Positions 23,000 through 31,148 are shown, counted from the stretch's first letter. The stretch: 36,482 nt of DNA from Mesorhizobium norvegicum (GCF_004919685.1 NZ_SMYZ01000144.1:352-36833); one strand, 5' to 3'. Numbers and translations: made by a program. Notes: generated from the letters alone by a model not told the origin.

Positions 23000-23659
23000 G
23001 TGCGCGTTCTGCTGATCGAAGACGACCCGGTACTGGGCGAGGCGGTGCGCGATCACATCGCCGCCGACGGCCATGCCGTGGACTGGAGCACGACGCTTGG
23101 CGAAGCCGGCGATCACCTTCATGTCGTCTCCTATGAACTCGTCCTGCTCGATTTGCATCTGCCGGATGGCAAGGGCCTCGAACTCCTGAAGACTCTGCGC
23201 CGTGGAGGCACCGATACGCCGGTCATCATCCTGACCGCGCGCGACCAGCTCTCCGACCGGATAGAGGGCCTGAATTCGGGAGCAGACGACTATCTGGTCA
23301 AGCCGTTTGATCTCGGCGAATTGTCCGCGCGCCTCGCAGCGGTTGCGCGCCGCTACGCGGGAAACCCGAACCCTTTGATCCGGCTCGGGCCGGTTGAAAT
23401 CGACCAGGCAGCCCGCCGCGTCGTCGTGGACGGCACGGAGACCATGCTGACATCCCGCGAATGGGCGGTGCTGGAGCAGTTCTTGCGCCGGCCCGGCATG
23501 ACTGTCGGCAAGAACCAGATCGAGGACGCGCTCTATGCCTTCGGCGCGGAGATCGAAAGCAACACCGTCGAAGTCTATGTCAGTCGCCTGCGCAAGAAGA
23601 TCGGGCGCGACGCCGTCACGACGGTAAGGGGGCTGGGCTACCGCCTGGCATCCCCATGA
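23000..23659 (+). CDS. OmpR-family response regulator (QseB/PmrA-like)
   Basis: A 219-residue regulator. Receiver domain with acidic residues E7-D8-D9, phospho-acceptor D51 in VLLDLHLPDG, and the lysine of YLVKPFDLGEL; C-terminal winged helix with TSREWAVLEQFLRRPG, NTVEVYVSRLRKKIG and TVRGLGYRL. It starts with GTG at 23000, with GGAGG four bases upstream. Its stop overlaps the kinase start in ATGA. Receiver and output domain match the QseB/PmrA subgroup. The mirrored boxes at 22884 and 22939 are its probable targets: its own operon and the PepSY/cytochrome b561 operon. Confidence 0.9.
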   Translation: MRVLLIEDDPVLGEAVRDHIAADGHAVDWSTTLGEAGDHLHVVSYELVLLDLHLPDGKGLELLKTLRRGGTDTPVIILTARDQLSDRIEGLNSGADDYLVKPFDLGELSARLAAVARRYAGNPNPLIRLGPVEIDQAARRVVVDGTETMLTSREWAVLEQFLRRPGMTVGKNQIEDALYAFGAEIESNTVEVYVSRLRKKIGRDAVTTVRGLGYRLASP

Positions 23660-25002
23660 GACTGCTCAACAGCCTTGCCGGTCGCCTCGTTGCCTCGCTG
23701 ATCCTGGTCACGGTCGCCTTCGGCCTTGTCGCCGCGGGCACGGGAAGCATCACGCTGCATCGTGAAATCAACGAAGCCATGGACAGTTCCATGCAGGAAG
23801 CGGCGCGCCGGCTGCTGCCGCTGGTCATCGACGATCTTTTCGGGCGCGAGGCGTCGCAATCGCCGCGAAGGCTGGCGGAGGCCGTTTCGGATGATGACGG
23901 CGGCCGCCTGATCTTTCAGGTGCGGGACGCCAGCGGCCGCGTTCTCATACACTCCTATGATGCTCCCGCGGAGCCGCTCACGGCCGAACTCACGCAGGGC
24001 TTCTCGGAAGCAGCCGGCTGGCGGATCTACACCGAGCCCGCAATCAGCGGCACGGTTTTCATCCAGGTCGCCGAGCTCGATTCGAGGCGCAATGAGGAAA
24101 CGCTCGAGGCCGCCACCGGCTTCCTGATACCGATGGTCATCCTCATCCCGTTGAGCGCACTTGTCGCGTGGCTGACCCTGGCGCGTTTCCTGAGGCCGAT
24201 CGCGACACTGCGCAGCGAGATCAGCGCCCGCCACGGCGACAACCTTGCTCCGATCCGCACCGAGGACCTGCCCTCCGAACTCGCCGCCATCGCCAAGTCG
24301 GTCAACAGCCTGATGCGGCGCCTGCATATGGCGCTCGACGCCGAAAAGGAATTCACCGCGAACGCCGCGCATGAATTGCGCACCCCGATCGCCGGCGCAC
24401 TGGCACAGACGGAGCGGCTGATCGCGGAAGCTCCGGACGAGGTGGCAAGAAAACGCCCGCGCCAGATCAAGGCGGCCCTGTCCGATCTCGCCGGCCTGTC
24501 CGAAAAGCTGATGCAGCTGGCGCGTGCCGATGCCGGAGTGGCGGTCGGCGGCAAGCCTGCCGATCTTGCCACGGTCGCGGCATTGGTGGTCGAAGACTTC
24601 GAGCAGCGCGGCCAGAACAAGGGCCGCCTTCGCCTTGAAACGCCGAAGGCCAAGGCATACGCCGCGATCGACACGGATGCACTGGCCATCGTCCTACGCA
24701 ATCTCATCGAGAATGCCTTGCGGCATGGCGCCGAAGGCGGCGAGGTTGTCGTGCGGATCGACGAGGACGCCCGGCTCAGCGTGATCAACCAAGGTCCGGT
24801 GGTTCCAGCCCCAGCCGATCTTGTCAAACGGTTCGAACGCGGTGCAACACGTGCCGAGGGATCGGGCCTCGGACTGGCGATCGTCAACAAAATCCTGCAA
24901 CAGATCGATGCGACGCTGGTCCTGAACTCACCGGCATCCGGCCGGCAGGACGGCTTTGAAGCAACGATCCAATTCCCGCCGCGTAACGTCAACGACCCTT
25001 GA
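23656..25002 (+). CDS. Two-component sensor histidine kinase (QseC-like)
   Basis: A 448-residue inner-membrane kinase, translationally coupled to the regulator upstream. Membrane helices at about residues 10-32 and 152-175 (AATGFLIPMVILIPLSALVA) bracket a periplasmic sensor domain of about 120 residues; a HAMP-like linker leads to H239 in NAAHELRTPIAGALAQ. The ATPase domain has NLIENALRHG and GSGLGLAIV; the G1 region is degenerate (VINQGPVV in place of DxGxG), as in many QseC-type kinases. Its end overlaps the convergent acetyltransferase gene by 14 bp. The signal is unknown, perhaps redox or a cation, given the controlled PepSY/cytochrome pair. Confidence 0.88.
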   Translation: MRLLNSLAGRLVASLILVTVAFGLVAAGTGSITLHREINEAMDSSMQEAARRLLPLVIDDLFGREASQSPRRLAEAVSDDDGGRLIFQVRDASGRVLIHSYDAPAEPLTAELTQGFSEAAGWRIYTEPAISGTVFIQVAELDSRRNEETLEAATGFLIPMVILIPLSALVAWLTLARFLRPIATLRSEISARHGDNLAPIRTEDLPSELAAIAKSVNSLMRRLHMALDAEKEFTANAAHELRTPIAGALAQTERLIAEAPDEVARKRPRQIKAALSDLAGLSEKLMQLARADAGVAVGGKPADLATVAALVVEDFEQRGQNKGRLRLETPKAKAYAAIDTDALAIVLRNLIENALRHGAEGGEVVVRIDEDARLSVINQGPVVPAPADLVKRFERGATRAEGSGLGLAIVNKILQQIDATLVLNSPASGRQDGFEATIQFPPRNVNDP

Positions 25003-25546
25003 TCGCCCGCGCCGGATTGCCGACCACCGTGGTGTTCGCGGCCACGTCGCGCGTCACCACAGCGCCGGCGCCGACGACGGCACCGTCACCGATGCTGACG
25101 CCGCCAAGGATGACGGCGCTGCCGCCGATCCAGGCATTGGCGCCGATTTCGACCGGCCTGGCGATCTCCAGTCCCGCTTGCCGCCCGGCGGCCTCCCTGT
25201 GGTGCTCGGCGCAGTAGATCTGCACATTGGGGCCAAGCAGCGTTGCCTTGCCGATGCGCACGCTTGCGGTGTCGAGAATGGTGCAGCCGGCATTGAGGAA
25301 GACGCCGTCACCGAGAAAGATGTTGAAGCCGTAAGCGCAATGGAACGGCGCCTCGATACGGGTGCCCTCGCCGGCTTTGCCGAGCAGTGCCTTCAAGCCC
25401 GGCCCGAGGTTTCCGCGCTGCCGCGGCGGCAGCGAATTGTGCTCGAACACCGCATCGCGCGCTGTCACCCGCAAAGCCTCCAGTTCGTCGTCGAGGCAGG
25501 TGTACCATTCGCCGGCCGCCATCTTCGCGCGCTCGCTTTCAGCCAT
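24989..25546 (-). CDS. Maltose/galactoside O-acetyltransferase-like enzyme
   Basis: Cytoplasmic acetyl-CoA-dependent O-acetyltransferase of 185 residues, LacA/Maa/NodL group. The N-terminal Mac domain (KMAAGEWYTCLDDELEALR, residues 8-26) is followed by left-handed beta-helix hexapeptide repeats from about residue 65 (IFLGDGVFLNAGCTILD, VEIGANAWIGGSAVILGGVS, IGDGAVVGAGAVVT). Catalytic His is H115 or H116 in YCAEHHREA, and the C-terminal VVGNPARAIKGR is diagnostic. The ATG at 25544-25546 has AGGGAG upstream. NodL, a Nod-factor acetyltransferase, belongs to the same group, but nothing nearby suggests nodulation, so a general sugar acetyltransferase is the safer call. The 3' end overlaps the kinase gene. 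Confidence 0.9.
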   Translation of the reverse strand: MAESERAKMAAGEWYTCLDDELEALRVTARDAVFEHNSLPPRQRGNLGPGLKALLGKAGEGTRIEAPFHCAYGFNIFLGDGVFLNAGCTILDTASVRIGKATLLGPNVQIYCAEHHREAAGRQAGLEIARPVEIGANAWIGGSAVILGGVSIGDGAVVGAGAVVTRDVAANTTVVGNPARAIKGR

Positions 25547-25732
25547 GACCGTGTCTCCCTGTGACGTTACTGCCAAAGCACAATTGCAGTGAACGGGAAA
25601 GTGCCAGCGTCCCGACGGCATCGGGCGCAAAAACCATTCGGATTTTCGGAGTCATGCGCTGGTCAAATGCCTGACCTATGCTAGCCTGCACTTGCCGGAC
25701 TATCCTGGCCCGGTGATCGAGGGGGATCGACC

Positions 25733-26194
25733 GTGCTGTATATTCTAGCACTTCTGATCGGCATCATTGCCGGTCTTCGCGCCATGACCGCGCCGGCCGC
25801 CGTCGCCTGGGGCGCTTATCTCGGCTGGCTGCCGGTCGCCGGCACCTGGGCGAGCTTCATGAGCCATTGGGCCGCGGTCGGCATCTTCACCATCCTGGCC
25901 ATTGTCGAGTTGGTCACCGACCAGTTGCCGTCGACGCCGAGCCGTAAGGTACCGCAGCAATTCGGCGCCCGCCTCATCATGGGCGCTTTCACCGGTGCGG
26001 TGATCGGCGCCACCGGTGGCGCCACCATCGGCGGCCTAATCGCCGGCGCCATCGGCGCTGTCATCGGCACGCTGGGTGGCGCCGAAGCACGCGGCCGGCT
26101 GGCGGCCGCCTTCGGCAAGGATCCGCCCGCCGCCTTCATCGAGGACGCGGTGGCAATCATCGGCGGCCTGCTGATCGTAGCGGCGGTGGCATGA
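25733..26194 (+). CDS. DUF4126-family membrane protein
   Basis: A 153-residue hydrophobic protein with about four membrane helices: residues 1-17 (LYILALLIGIIAGLRAM), 45-62 (SHWAAVGIFTILAIVELV), a very Gly/Ala-rich pair at 82-115 (GAFTGAVIGATGGATIGG onward) and 137-153. The TDQLPSTPSRKVPQQFGARL segment between helices is characteristic of DUF4126, a family without known function. It begins with GTG at 25733, preceded by GAGGGGGAT. Its stop overlaps the start of the flavin oxidoreductase gene in ATGA, so the two proteins are made together and may act together. Confidence 0.85.
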   Translation: MLYILALLIGIIAGLRAMTAPAAVAWGAYLGWLPVAGTWASFMSHWAAVGIFTILAIVELVTDQLPSTPSRKVPQQFGARLIMGAFTGAVIGATGGATIGGLIAGAIGAVIGTLGGAEARGRLAAAFGKDPPAAFIEDAVAIIGGLLIVAAVA

Positions 26195-27567
26195 CGGCCA
26201 AGACCTTCGACGCCATCATCATCGGTGCCGGACAGGCCGGCCCTCCGCTGGCCGGACGGCTGAACGCCGCCGGCATGAGCGTGGCGCTGATCGAGCGCAA
26301 GCTGGTCGGCGGCACCTGCGTCAACACCGGCTGCATGCCGACCAAGACCATGGTTGCCAGCGCCTATGCCGCGCATCTGGCGCGCCGTGCCGCCGACTAT
26401 GGTGTGACGCTCAACGGCCCCATCGGCGTCGACTATGCCAGGATCAAGGCTCGCAAGGACAAGGTGACGATCGACGCCCGCACCGGGCTCGAGACCTGGA
26501 TCGCCGGCATGGACAAATGTACGCTCTATCGCGGCCATGCGCGTTTCGAATCCGCCAACACGGTTCGTGTCGGCGACGACCTTTTGACCGCCGAAAAGAT
26601 CTTCCTCAACACCGGCGGCCGCGCCTCGGTGCCCGACCTGCCCGGCATCCACGACATCGACTACCTGACCAATTCGTCGATGATGGATCTCGACGTGCTG
26701 CCGCGCCATCTCATCGTCGTCGGCGGCAGCTACATCTCGCTCGAATTCGCGCAGATGTTCCGCCGCTTCGGTAGCGAAGTCACCGTCATCGAGAAGAGCC
26801 CGCGCCTGACCGGCCGCGAGGACGAGGACGTCTCGGCCGCAATCCTGTCGATTCTCGAAAACGAAGGCATCGCCGTTCACCTTGGCGCCGACGACATCGG
26901 TTTCGCCGAGCAGGGTGAGGACATTGCCGTAACCTTCTCGGCCGGCAAACCGCCGGCGGTCGGCTCGCACGTGCTGCTGGCCCTCGGGCGGACGCCCAAC
27001 ACCGACGACCTCGGCCTCGACAAGGCCGGCGTCGAAGTCGACAAGCGCAGCTTCGTCACCGTCGACGACCAGCTGCGCAGCAGCGTGCCGGGCATCTGGG
27101 CGATGGGCGACTGCAACGGCAAGGGCGCCTTCACCCACACCTCCTACAACGACTATGAGATCGTCGCCGCCAATTTGCTCGACAACGATCCGCGCAAGGT
27201 CAGCGATCGCATCGAAGCCTATGCGCTCTACATCGACCCGCCGCTCGGCCGCTGCGGCATGACCGAGGCCGCAGTGAAGAAATCCGGCCGTCGCGCGCTG
27301 GTCGGCCAGCGGCCGATGACCCGCGTCGGCCGCGCCGTCGAAAAGGGCGAGACGCAGGGCTTCATGAAGATCCTGGTCGACGCCGACACCAGGGAGATCC
27401 TCGGCTGCTCGGTGCTCGGCCCCGGCGGCGACGAGGCGGTGCATTGCGTGCTCGACCTGATGTACGCCAAGGCGCCCATCGACACGCTGGCGCGTGCCGT
27501 GCACATCCATCCAAATGTCTCGGAATTGCTGCCCACCATTGCCCAGGAGCTGAAGCCGCTAGCGTGA
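26191..27567 (+). CDS. FAD-dependent pyridine nucleotide-disulfide oxidoreductase (mercuric reductase-like)
   Basis: A 458-residue flavoenzyme of class I disulfide oxidoreductases (lipoamide dehydrogenase, glutathione reductase, mercuric reductase). FAD-binding GAGQAGPPLAGRL (12-24), redox-active disulfide C43/C48 in GGTCVNTGCMPTKT, NAD(P)-binding VVGGSYISLEFAQMF near 175-190, second FAD site GIWAMGDCNG, and the C-terminal catalytic His-Glu pair in HIHPNVSELLPT. It lacks the N-terminal heavy-metal domain and the C-terminal vicinal cysteines of MerA, so it is not a true mercuric reductase; the substrate is unknown. The start ATG overlaps the stop of the DUF4126 gene. Confidence 0.88.
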   Translation: MTAKTFDAIIIGAGQAGPPLAGRLNAAGMSVALIERKLVGGTCVNTGCMPTKTMVASAYAAHLARRAADYGVTLNGPIGVDYARIKARKDKVTIDARTGLETWIAGMDKCTLYRGHARFESANTVRVGDDLLTAEKIFLNTGGRASVPDLPGIHDIDYLTNSSMMDLDVLPRHLIVVGGSYISLEFAQMFRRFGSEVTVIEKSPRLTGREDEDVSAAILSILENEGIAVHLGADDIGFAEQGEDIAVTFSAGKPPAVGSHVLLALGRTPNTDDLGLDKAGVEVDKRSFVTVDDQLRSSVPGIWAMGDCNGKGAFTHTSYNDYEIVAANLLDNDPRKVSDRIEAYALYIDPPLGRCGMTEAAVKKSGRRALVGQRPMTRVGRAVEKGETQGFMKILVDADTREILGCSVLGPGGDEAVHCVLDLMYAKAPIDTLARAVHIHPNVSELLPTIAQELKPLA

Positions 27568-27603
27568 CAGCCTGCGGCAACCCATTTCAAAGCCCTTCCT
27601 TTT

Positions 27604-27630
27604 CTGCATTGCTGCATTGCAGCAATGCAG
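27604..27630. promoter_or_regulatory. 27-bp palindrome upstream of the MFS gene
   Basis: Two perfectly complementary 13-base arms, CTGCATTGCTGCA (27604-27616) and TGCAGCAATGCAG (27618-27630), flank a single central T, 62 bp before the MFS start codon and 36 bp after the oxidoreductase stop. No T run follows on either strand, so an operator is more likely than a terminator. Confidence 0.55.
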
Positions 27631-27692
27631 CTTGCGCACGGCGGGTTCCTTCGTTCAGTCTTGAATTTGAACCGATTCAGTCTGGACGCCCC

Positions 27693-28871
27693 ATGCCCTT
27701 GCCGATCCTTGCGCTTGCCATTGCGTCCTTCTGCATCGGCACCACCGAATTCGTCATCATGGGCCTGCTGCCGGAGGTCGCCGCCGATCTCGGCGTGTCC
27801 ATTCCTTCGGCGGGCCTGCTGGTTACCGGCTATGCGCTGGGCGTCGTTTTCGGCGCCCCGATCGTCGCCATGGCCACCGCGCATTTGCCGCGTAAGCCCG
27901 TACTGGTTGGTCTCGCCGCGCTGTTCGTCGTCGGCAATCTGTTCTGCGCCATCGCCCCCACCTACTGGCTCTTGATGGCGGCGCGCGTCTTCACCGCCTT
28001 CGGCCACGGCGCCTTCTTCGGCATCGGCTCGGTCGTTGCCGCGAGCCTGGTGCCACGCAACAAGCGCGCCAGCGCGATGGCGATGATGTTCGCCGGCCTG
28101 ACGCTTTCAAACATTCTGGGCGTTCCCGCCGGCACCGCGCTTGGCGAAGCTTTCGGCTGGCGCTCCACATTCATCGCCGTGGTCGGCATCGGCCTGATCT
28201 CGGTCGCGGCCATCGCCTGGCTGGTGCCGTCCGATGTCGCTGAACCGAGCAGCGGCGGCCTGCGCGGCGAGCTGCGCGTGCTGGGTAAACTGCAGGTGTG
28301 GCTGGCGATGCTGATCGCAGCCCTTGCCTCGGCCAGCCTGTTTGCCGTCTTCACCTACATCAAACCCTATTTGACCGACGTCTCCGGCCTGTCCACCTCT
28401 GCGGTCACCTGGGTGCTGCTGCTGTTCGGCGCCGGCATGACCATCGGCAACATCATCGGCGGCAGGCTGGCCGACTGGAAATTGATGCCAACGGTAATCG
28501 GCACGCTGCTCTTGATGGCGTTCCTGTTCGTCGGTTTCATGCAGTTCGGCGCCATCGCGAATGTCGCTATCGGCATCGTCTTCCTCTGGGGCCTGCTGAT
28601 CTTCGTCGTCGTCCCTCCGCTGCAAATCCGCGTCGTCGAGGCGGCCTCGGAAGGGCCGAACCTCGCCGCCACGCTGAACCAGGGCGCCTTCAATGTCGGC
28701 AATGCCAGCGGCGCCTGGATCGGCGGCGTGGCCCTTTCCGCCGGTGTTTCCTATGCCAATCTGCCGCTGGTCGGCGCAGCACTTGCCCTGTTGGCGGTCA
28801 CCGTCGCGGTGCTGTCGCAGGCGCTGGACCGGCGCGCGCCCGTCATCCCGCTTCAGGCTCCCGCAGAGTAA
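27693..28871 (+). CDS. MFS exporter of the AraJ/YdhP type (DHA1 family)
   Basis: Inner-membrane proton-driven exporter of 392 residues with about twelve hydrophobic helices. Diagnostic of the DHA1/AraJ group are the first helix ALAIASFCIGTTEFVIMGLL, the loop motif LPRKPVLVGLAALFVVGN between helices 2 and 3, RVFTAFGHGAFFGIGSV in helix 4, and GVPAGTALGEAFGWRSTF (antiporter motif C region). The substrate is unknown; relatives export sugars, purine nucleosides or drugs. The start is the ATG at 27693 (MPLPILALAIASF). A 27-bp palindrome precedes it; no regulator gene is adjacent. Confidence 0.88.
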   Translation: MPLPILALAIASFCIGTTEFVIMGLLPEVAADLGVSIPSAGLLVTGYALGVVFGAPIVAMATAHLPRKPVLVGLAALFVVGNLFCAIAPTYWLLMAARVFTAFGHGAFFGIGSVVAASLVPRNKRASAMAMMFAGLTLSNILGVPAGTALGEAFGWRSTFIAVVGIGLISVAAIAWLVPSDVAEPSSGGLRGELRVLGKLQVWLAMLIAALASASLFAVFTYIKPYLTDVSGLSTSAVTWVLLLFGAGMTIGNIIGGRLADWKLMPTVIGTLLLMAFLFVGFMQFGAIANVAIGIVFLWGLLIFVVVPPLQIRVVEAASEGPNLAATLNQGAFNVGNASGAWIGGVALSAGVSYANLPLVGAALALLAVTVAVLSQALDRRAPVIPLQAPAE

Positions 28872-28958
28872 CCGCTTGCGCCCATAGCGCGGCAGGCTGG
28901 ACCAATCGACATCGACGCCTTCAAATGGGCATGTCTCATGCTCTTGATGGAGGAAGTC

Positions 28959-30014
28959 ATGCAGAAATCGATCGAGCGCATCGCCGGCGAAAGCGAAGGC
29001 GTTTCCTATGAATTCCCGCTGTTCCGCTTTGCGGGCGCGGACAAGGCCGCCCCTTCCGCCTATCTGCAGGCAGCGCTCCATGCCGGCGAATTGCCGGGCG
29101 TCGTCGCCATCGACGCACTGATGCCGATCCTCAACAAGGCGGAAGCCGAAGGCCGCATCAAGGGCGACATCACCATCGTGCCCTGGGCCAATCCGATCGG
29201 CCGGGCGCAATATCATTTCGGCGAGCATCAGGGCCGCTTCCATCTGGGCACGCGCACCAATTTCAACCGCGGCTTTCCGCTGCTCGCCGCGCCCGACGCG
29301 GCCCTCTTGCCCGACACCGCCCTTGGCAGCGTCGACCAGCGGCTGAAGACCCGGCTGGTGCAATTGTCGCTCGGCCATGACATCGTGCTCGACCTGCACT
29401 GCGATGACGAAGGCCTCGCCTATCTCTACGTCCACACCAGCCTGTGGCCGGCAATGGCCGATTGCGCCGCCGCCATGGGCGTCGACGCGGTCGTGCTGTG
29501 GAGCGAAGACACCGACGGCACCTTCGAGGGCGCCTCGATCATGCCCTACCAGAACGTTCCAGCTGACGTAGCGAAGCTCGACCGCCGCGTCGCCACCACG
29601 GTCGAATATCGCGGCATCCTCGATGTCGACGGCGCCTTGGCCGCCGCCGACGCCGACGGCCTCTACGGGCTGCTGGTGGCGCGCGGCGTGATCGCCGACA
29701 GCGCCCTGTTCACGCCGGGTCCCTTCACCGGCTTTGTGGCTCCGTTGGAAAACATCGACATGATGCCGGCGCCACGGGCGGGTGCCGTGCTCTACGACGT
29801 GAAGCCCGGCGATCGCGTCGCCAAGGGCGCTCGCCTCGCCACCATCGTCCATGCACCGGGTGAACCCGATGGCCGCACCGAAGTCTTCGCACCACAGGAC
29901 GGCATCATCCTGACCCGCCGCTCGCGCCGCATCATCCGCGCCGGCGAGGACCTGTTGAAGCTGGTCGGCGACAAGAAGAGCACCGACGCCAGGTCGGGCA
30001 CGCTGGAGGATTGA
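28959..30014 (+). CDS. Succinylglutamate desuccinylase/aspartoacylase-family zinc hydrolase
   Basis: A 351-residue zinc-dependent amidohydrolase of the AstE/AspA carboxypeptidase-like family. Zinc ligands are H41 and E44 in ALHAGELPG and H147 in LDLHCDD; substrate-binding residues lie in RTNFNRGFP (99-107); a probable general base is the Glu of VEYRG near 223. The C-terminal quarter is an all-beta lipoyl-like domain (YDVKPGDRVAKGARLATI), found in several bacterial AstE-like proteins. The start at 28959 is fixed by GGAGG five bases upstream; an earlier ATG at 28938 lacks one. No arginine-succinyltransferase genes are adjacent, so the acylated substrate is unknown. Convergent with the PEP-mutase-family gene. 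Confidence 0.85.
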   Translation: MQKSIERIAGESEGVSYEFPLFRFAGADKAAPSAYLQAALHAGELPGVVAIDALMPILNKAEAEGRIKGDITIVPWANPIGRAQYHFGEHQGRFHLGTRTNFNRGFPLLAAPDAALLPDTALGSVDQRLKTRLVQLSLGHDIVLDLHCDDEGLAYLYVHTSLWPAMADCAAAMGVDAVVLWSEDTDGTFEGASIMPYQNVPADVAKLDRRVATTVEYRGILDVDGALAAADADGLYGLLVARGVIADSALFTPGPFTGFVAPLENIDMMPAPRAGAVLYDVKPGDRVAKGARLATIVHAPGEPDGRTEVFAPQDGIILTRRSRRIIRAGEDLLKLVGDKKSTDARSGTLED

Positions 30015-30057
30015 GGACGCAGTTGCTTGGTGTTGTCGAAGCACCCATAGCTTCGTC

Positions 30058-30828
30058 CTATCCAGAAATAGCCTGCCGCGCCTTGGCCTCCAGCCATTCG
30101 GCCATCTGCCGGTAAGGCACTGGGCCATGGCTGATGCGAGCGACGCCGAGTTCCGCCAGCCGCTGGCGCGGCGGCACGTGCGCCAGCGCAATGATGTTGA
30201 CCGGCAACGCAATTGCCTTGCAGAGCGTCTCGATCAGGCCCTCATCGCCAAGACCCGGCGCAAAGAAGCCGTGCGCACCGGCTTTTTCGAAGGCCTGTGC
30301 GCGCTCGATGGCCTGGTCGAGCAGGACGTCATCATGCGCATCCGGTTTCGCCTTGAGAAAGATGTCGGTTCGGGCGTTGATGAACGCCGGTATGCCGGAA
30401 GCCTTGACGGCCGCCGCCGCGGCTTCGATGCGTTTTACCTGGACAGCAATGTCATGCAGGCCGCTGCCACCAACAATCTGATCCTCGAAATTGAAACCAA
30501 TAGCGCCGGCCCGCAGCGCCAACGTTACCGTGCGAGCAACGATTTCCGGATCGACGCCGTAACCGCCCTCGAGGTCCATGGTCACCGGCAGGTCGACCGA
30601 CCCGACGATGCGCTTGATGTTGTCGAGCGCCAGCTCCAGCGGGATTTTCTCGCCATCGGCGTAGCCGAACGCGGCCGCGACCGGCCAGCTTCCCGTGGCG
30701 ATCGCCTTGGCGCCCGCCTTCTCGACGATCTTGGCCGAGCCCGGATCCCAGGCATTGTAGAGAACGATCGGGTTTCCCCTGACGTGGAGGGAATGAAACG
30801 TCCGCGCGCGCTCGATCTGCTCGGTCAT
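30058..30828 (-). CDS. Isocitrate lyase/PEP mutase superfamily protein
   Basis: A 256-residue TIM-barrel enzyme that should cleave or form a C-C or C-P bond of an oxo-acid. Family features are NAWDPGSA (25-32), the magnesium-binding region VTMDLEGGYG (82-91, D85 and E87), GFNFEDQ (111-117) and INARTDIFL further on. The KKCGH active-site loop of true isocitrate and methylisocitrate lyases is replaced by VGGSGLHD, so it is not a standard glyoxylate-shunt enzyme; it belongs to the broad carboxy-phosphonoenolpyruvate-mutase-like group. The ATG at 30826-30828 has GGGAAAAG upstream. It stands alone, divergent from the trp leader. Confidence 0.85.
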   Translation of the reverse strand: MTEQIERARTFHSLHVRGNPIVLYNAWDPGSAKIVEKAGAKAIATGSWPVAAAFGYADGEKIPLELALDNIKRIVGSVDLPVTMDLEGGYGVDPEIVARTVTLALRAGAIGFNFEDQIVGGSGLHDIAVQVKRIEAAAAAVKASGIPAFINARTDIFLKAKPDAHDDVLLDQAIERAQAFEKAGAHGFFAPGLGDEGLIETLCKAIALPVNIIALAHVPPRQRLAELGVARISHGPVPYRQMAEWLEAKARQAISG

Positions 30829-30942
30829 TGGTCTTTTCCCGTCTTCCTGCTGTTGGGATGTACAATCTAGGCGGGACTGCCAACTCTGGCGATGTGCCAT
30901 GAAGCGTAGAAGCGGCGGCCACCGGACAGGCTTTCAAATCAG

Positions 30943-30971
30943 TTGCGCATCCGGTTTTTCGCGGCTATGGA
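30943..30971 (+). promoter_or_regulatory. Candidate trp promoter with start at the trpL AUG
   Basis: TTGCGC (30943-30948) and TATGGA (30966-30971) are separated by 17 bases. The expected transcription start, 7-8 bases after the -10, falls on the A of the trpL ATG at 30979. In Sinorhizobium meliloti trpL is reported as leaderless, so this agreement supports the same arrangement. The -10 match itself is modest. Confidence 0.45.
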
Positions 30972-30978
30972 TTTCGCC

Positions 30979-31023
30979 ATGAACATGCGTTCGACCAAGA
31001 CCATTTGGTGGTGGGCCTGCTGA
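30979..31023 (+). CDS. trpL: trp leader peptide TrpL
   Basis: A 14-codon frame, MNMRSTKTIWWWAC, ending in TGA at 31021-31023, with three consecutive Trp codons (TGG at 31006-31014). Ribosome stalling on these codons when charged tRNA-Trp is short lets the antiterminator form and transcription reach trpE(G). The Sinorhizobium meliloti leader peptide has the same length and the same WWW near its end; there the freed peptide also acts in trans in regulation. No Shine-Dalgarno precedes the ATG, as expected of a leaderless message. An in-frame ATG at 30967 would add four codons but would lie in the -10 box. Confidence 0.88.
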   Translation: MNMRSTKTIWWWAC

Positions 31024-31025
31024 CA

Positions 31026-31100
31026 GCGGCCTGTTCGAACGCGCGTGCGTGAAAAGAGAGGGTGGCCGCAACGGAAAGTCCGGGCGGCCATTTGTTTTTT
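31026..31100 (+). terminator. trp transcription attenuator
   Basis: TGGCCGC (31063-31069) pairs with GCGGCCA (31084-31090), with an inner CGGA/TCCG pair, and is followed by TTTGTTTTTT (31091-31100): a strong intrinsic terminator 40 bp after the trpL stop. GCGGCC at 31026-31031 is complementary to GGCCGC at 31064-31069 and can sequester the 5' arm, forming the competing antiterminator. Confidence 0.88.
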
Positions 31101-31148
31101 CCAAGCCAGTCCCGGGTCCGTTGCCCCAAGAAGCTGATGGAGACGGCA

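Noticed and set aside
24989..25546. nodL nodulation gene
   Set aside because: Same enzyme group, but there are no other nod genes or nod box nearby; a general sugar acetyltransferase is the safer call.
25816..27510. 564-codon minus-strand open frame
   Set aside because: Antisense to the clearly identified flavin disulfide oxidoreductase and DUF4126 genes.
26191..27567. True mercuric reductase merA
   Set aside because: No N-terminal HMA domain, no C-terminal Cys pair and no mer neighbours.
28107..30212. 701-codon minus-strand open frame opposite the MFS and aspartoacylase genes
   Set aside because: It spans two well-supported plus-strand genes and their gap and has shadow-like composition.
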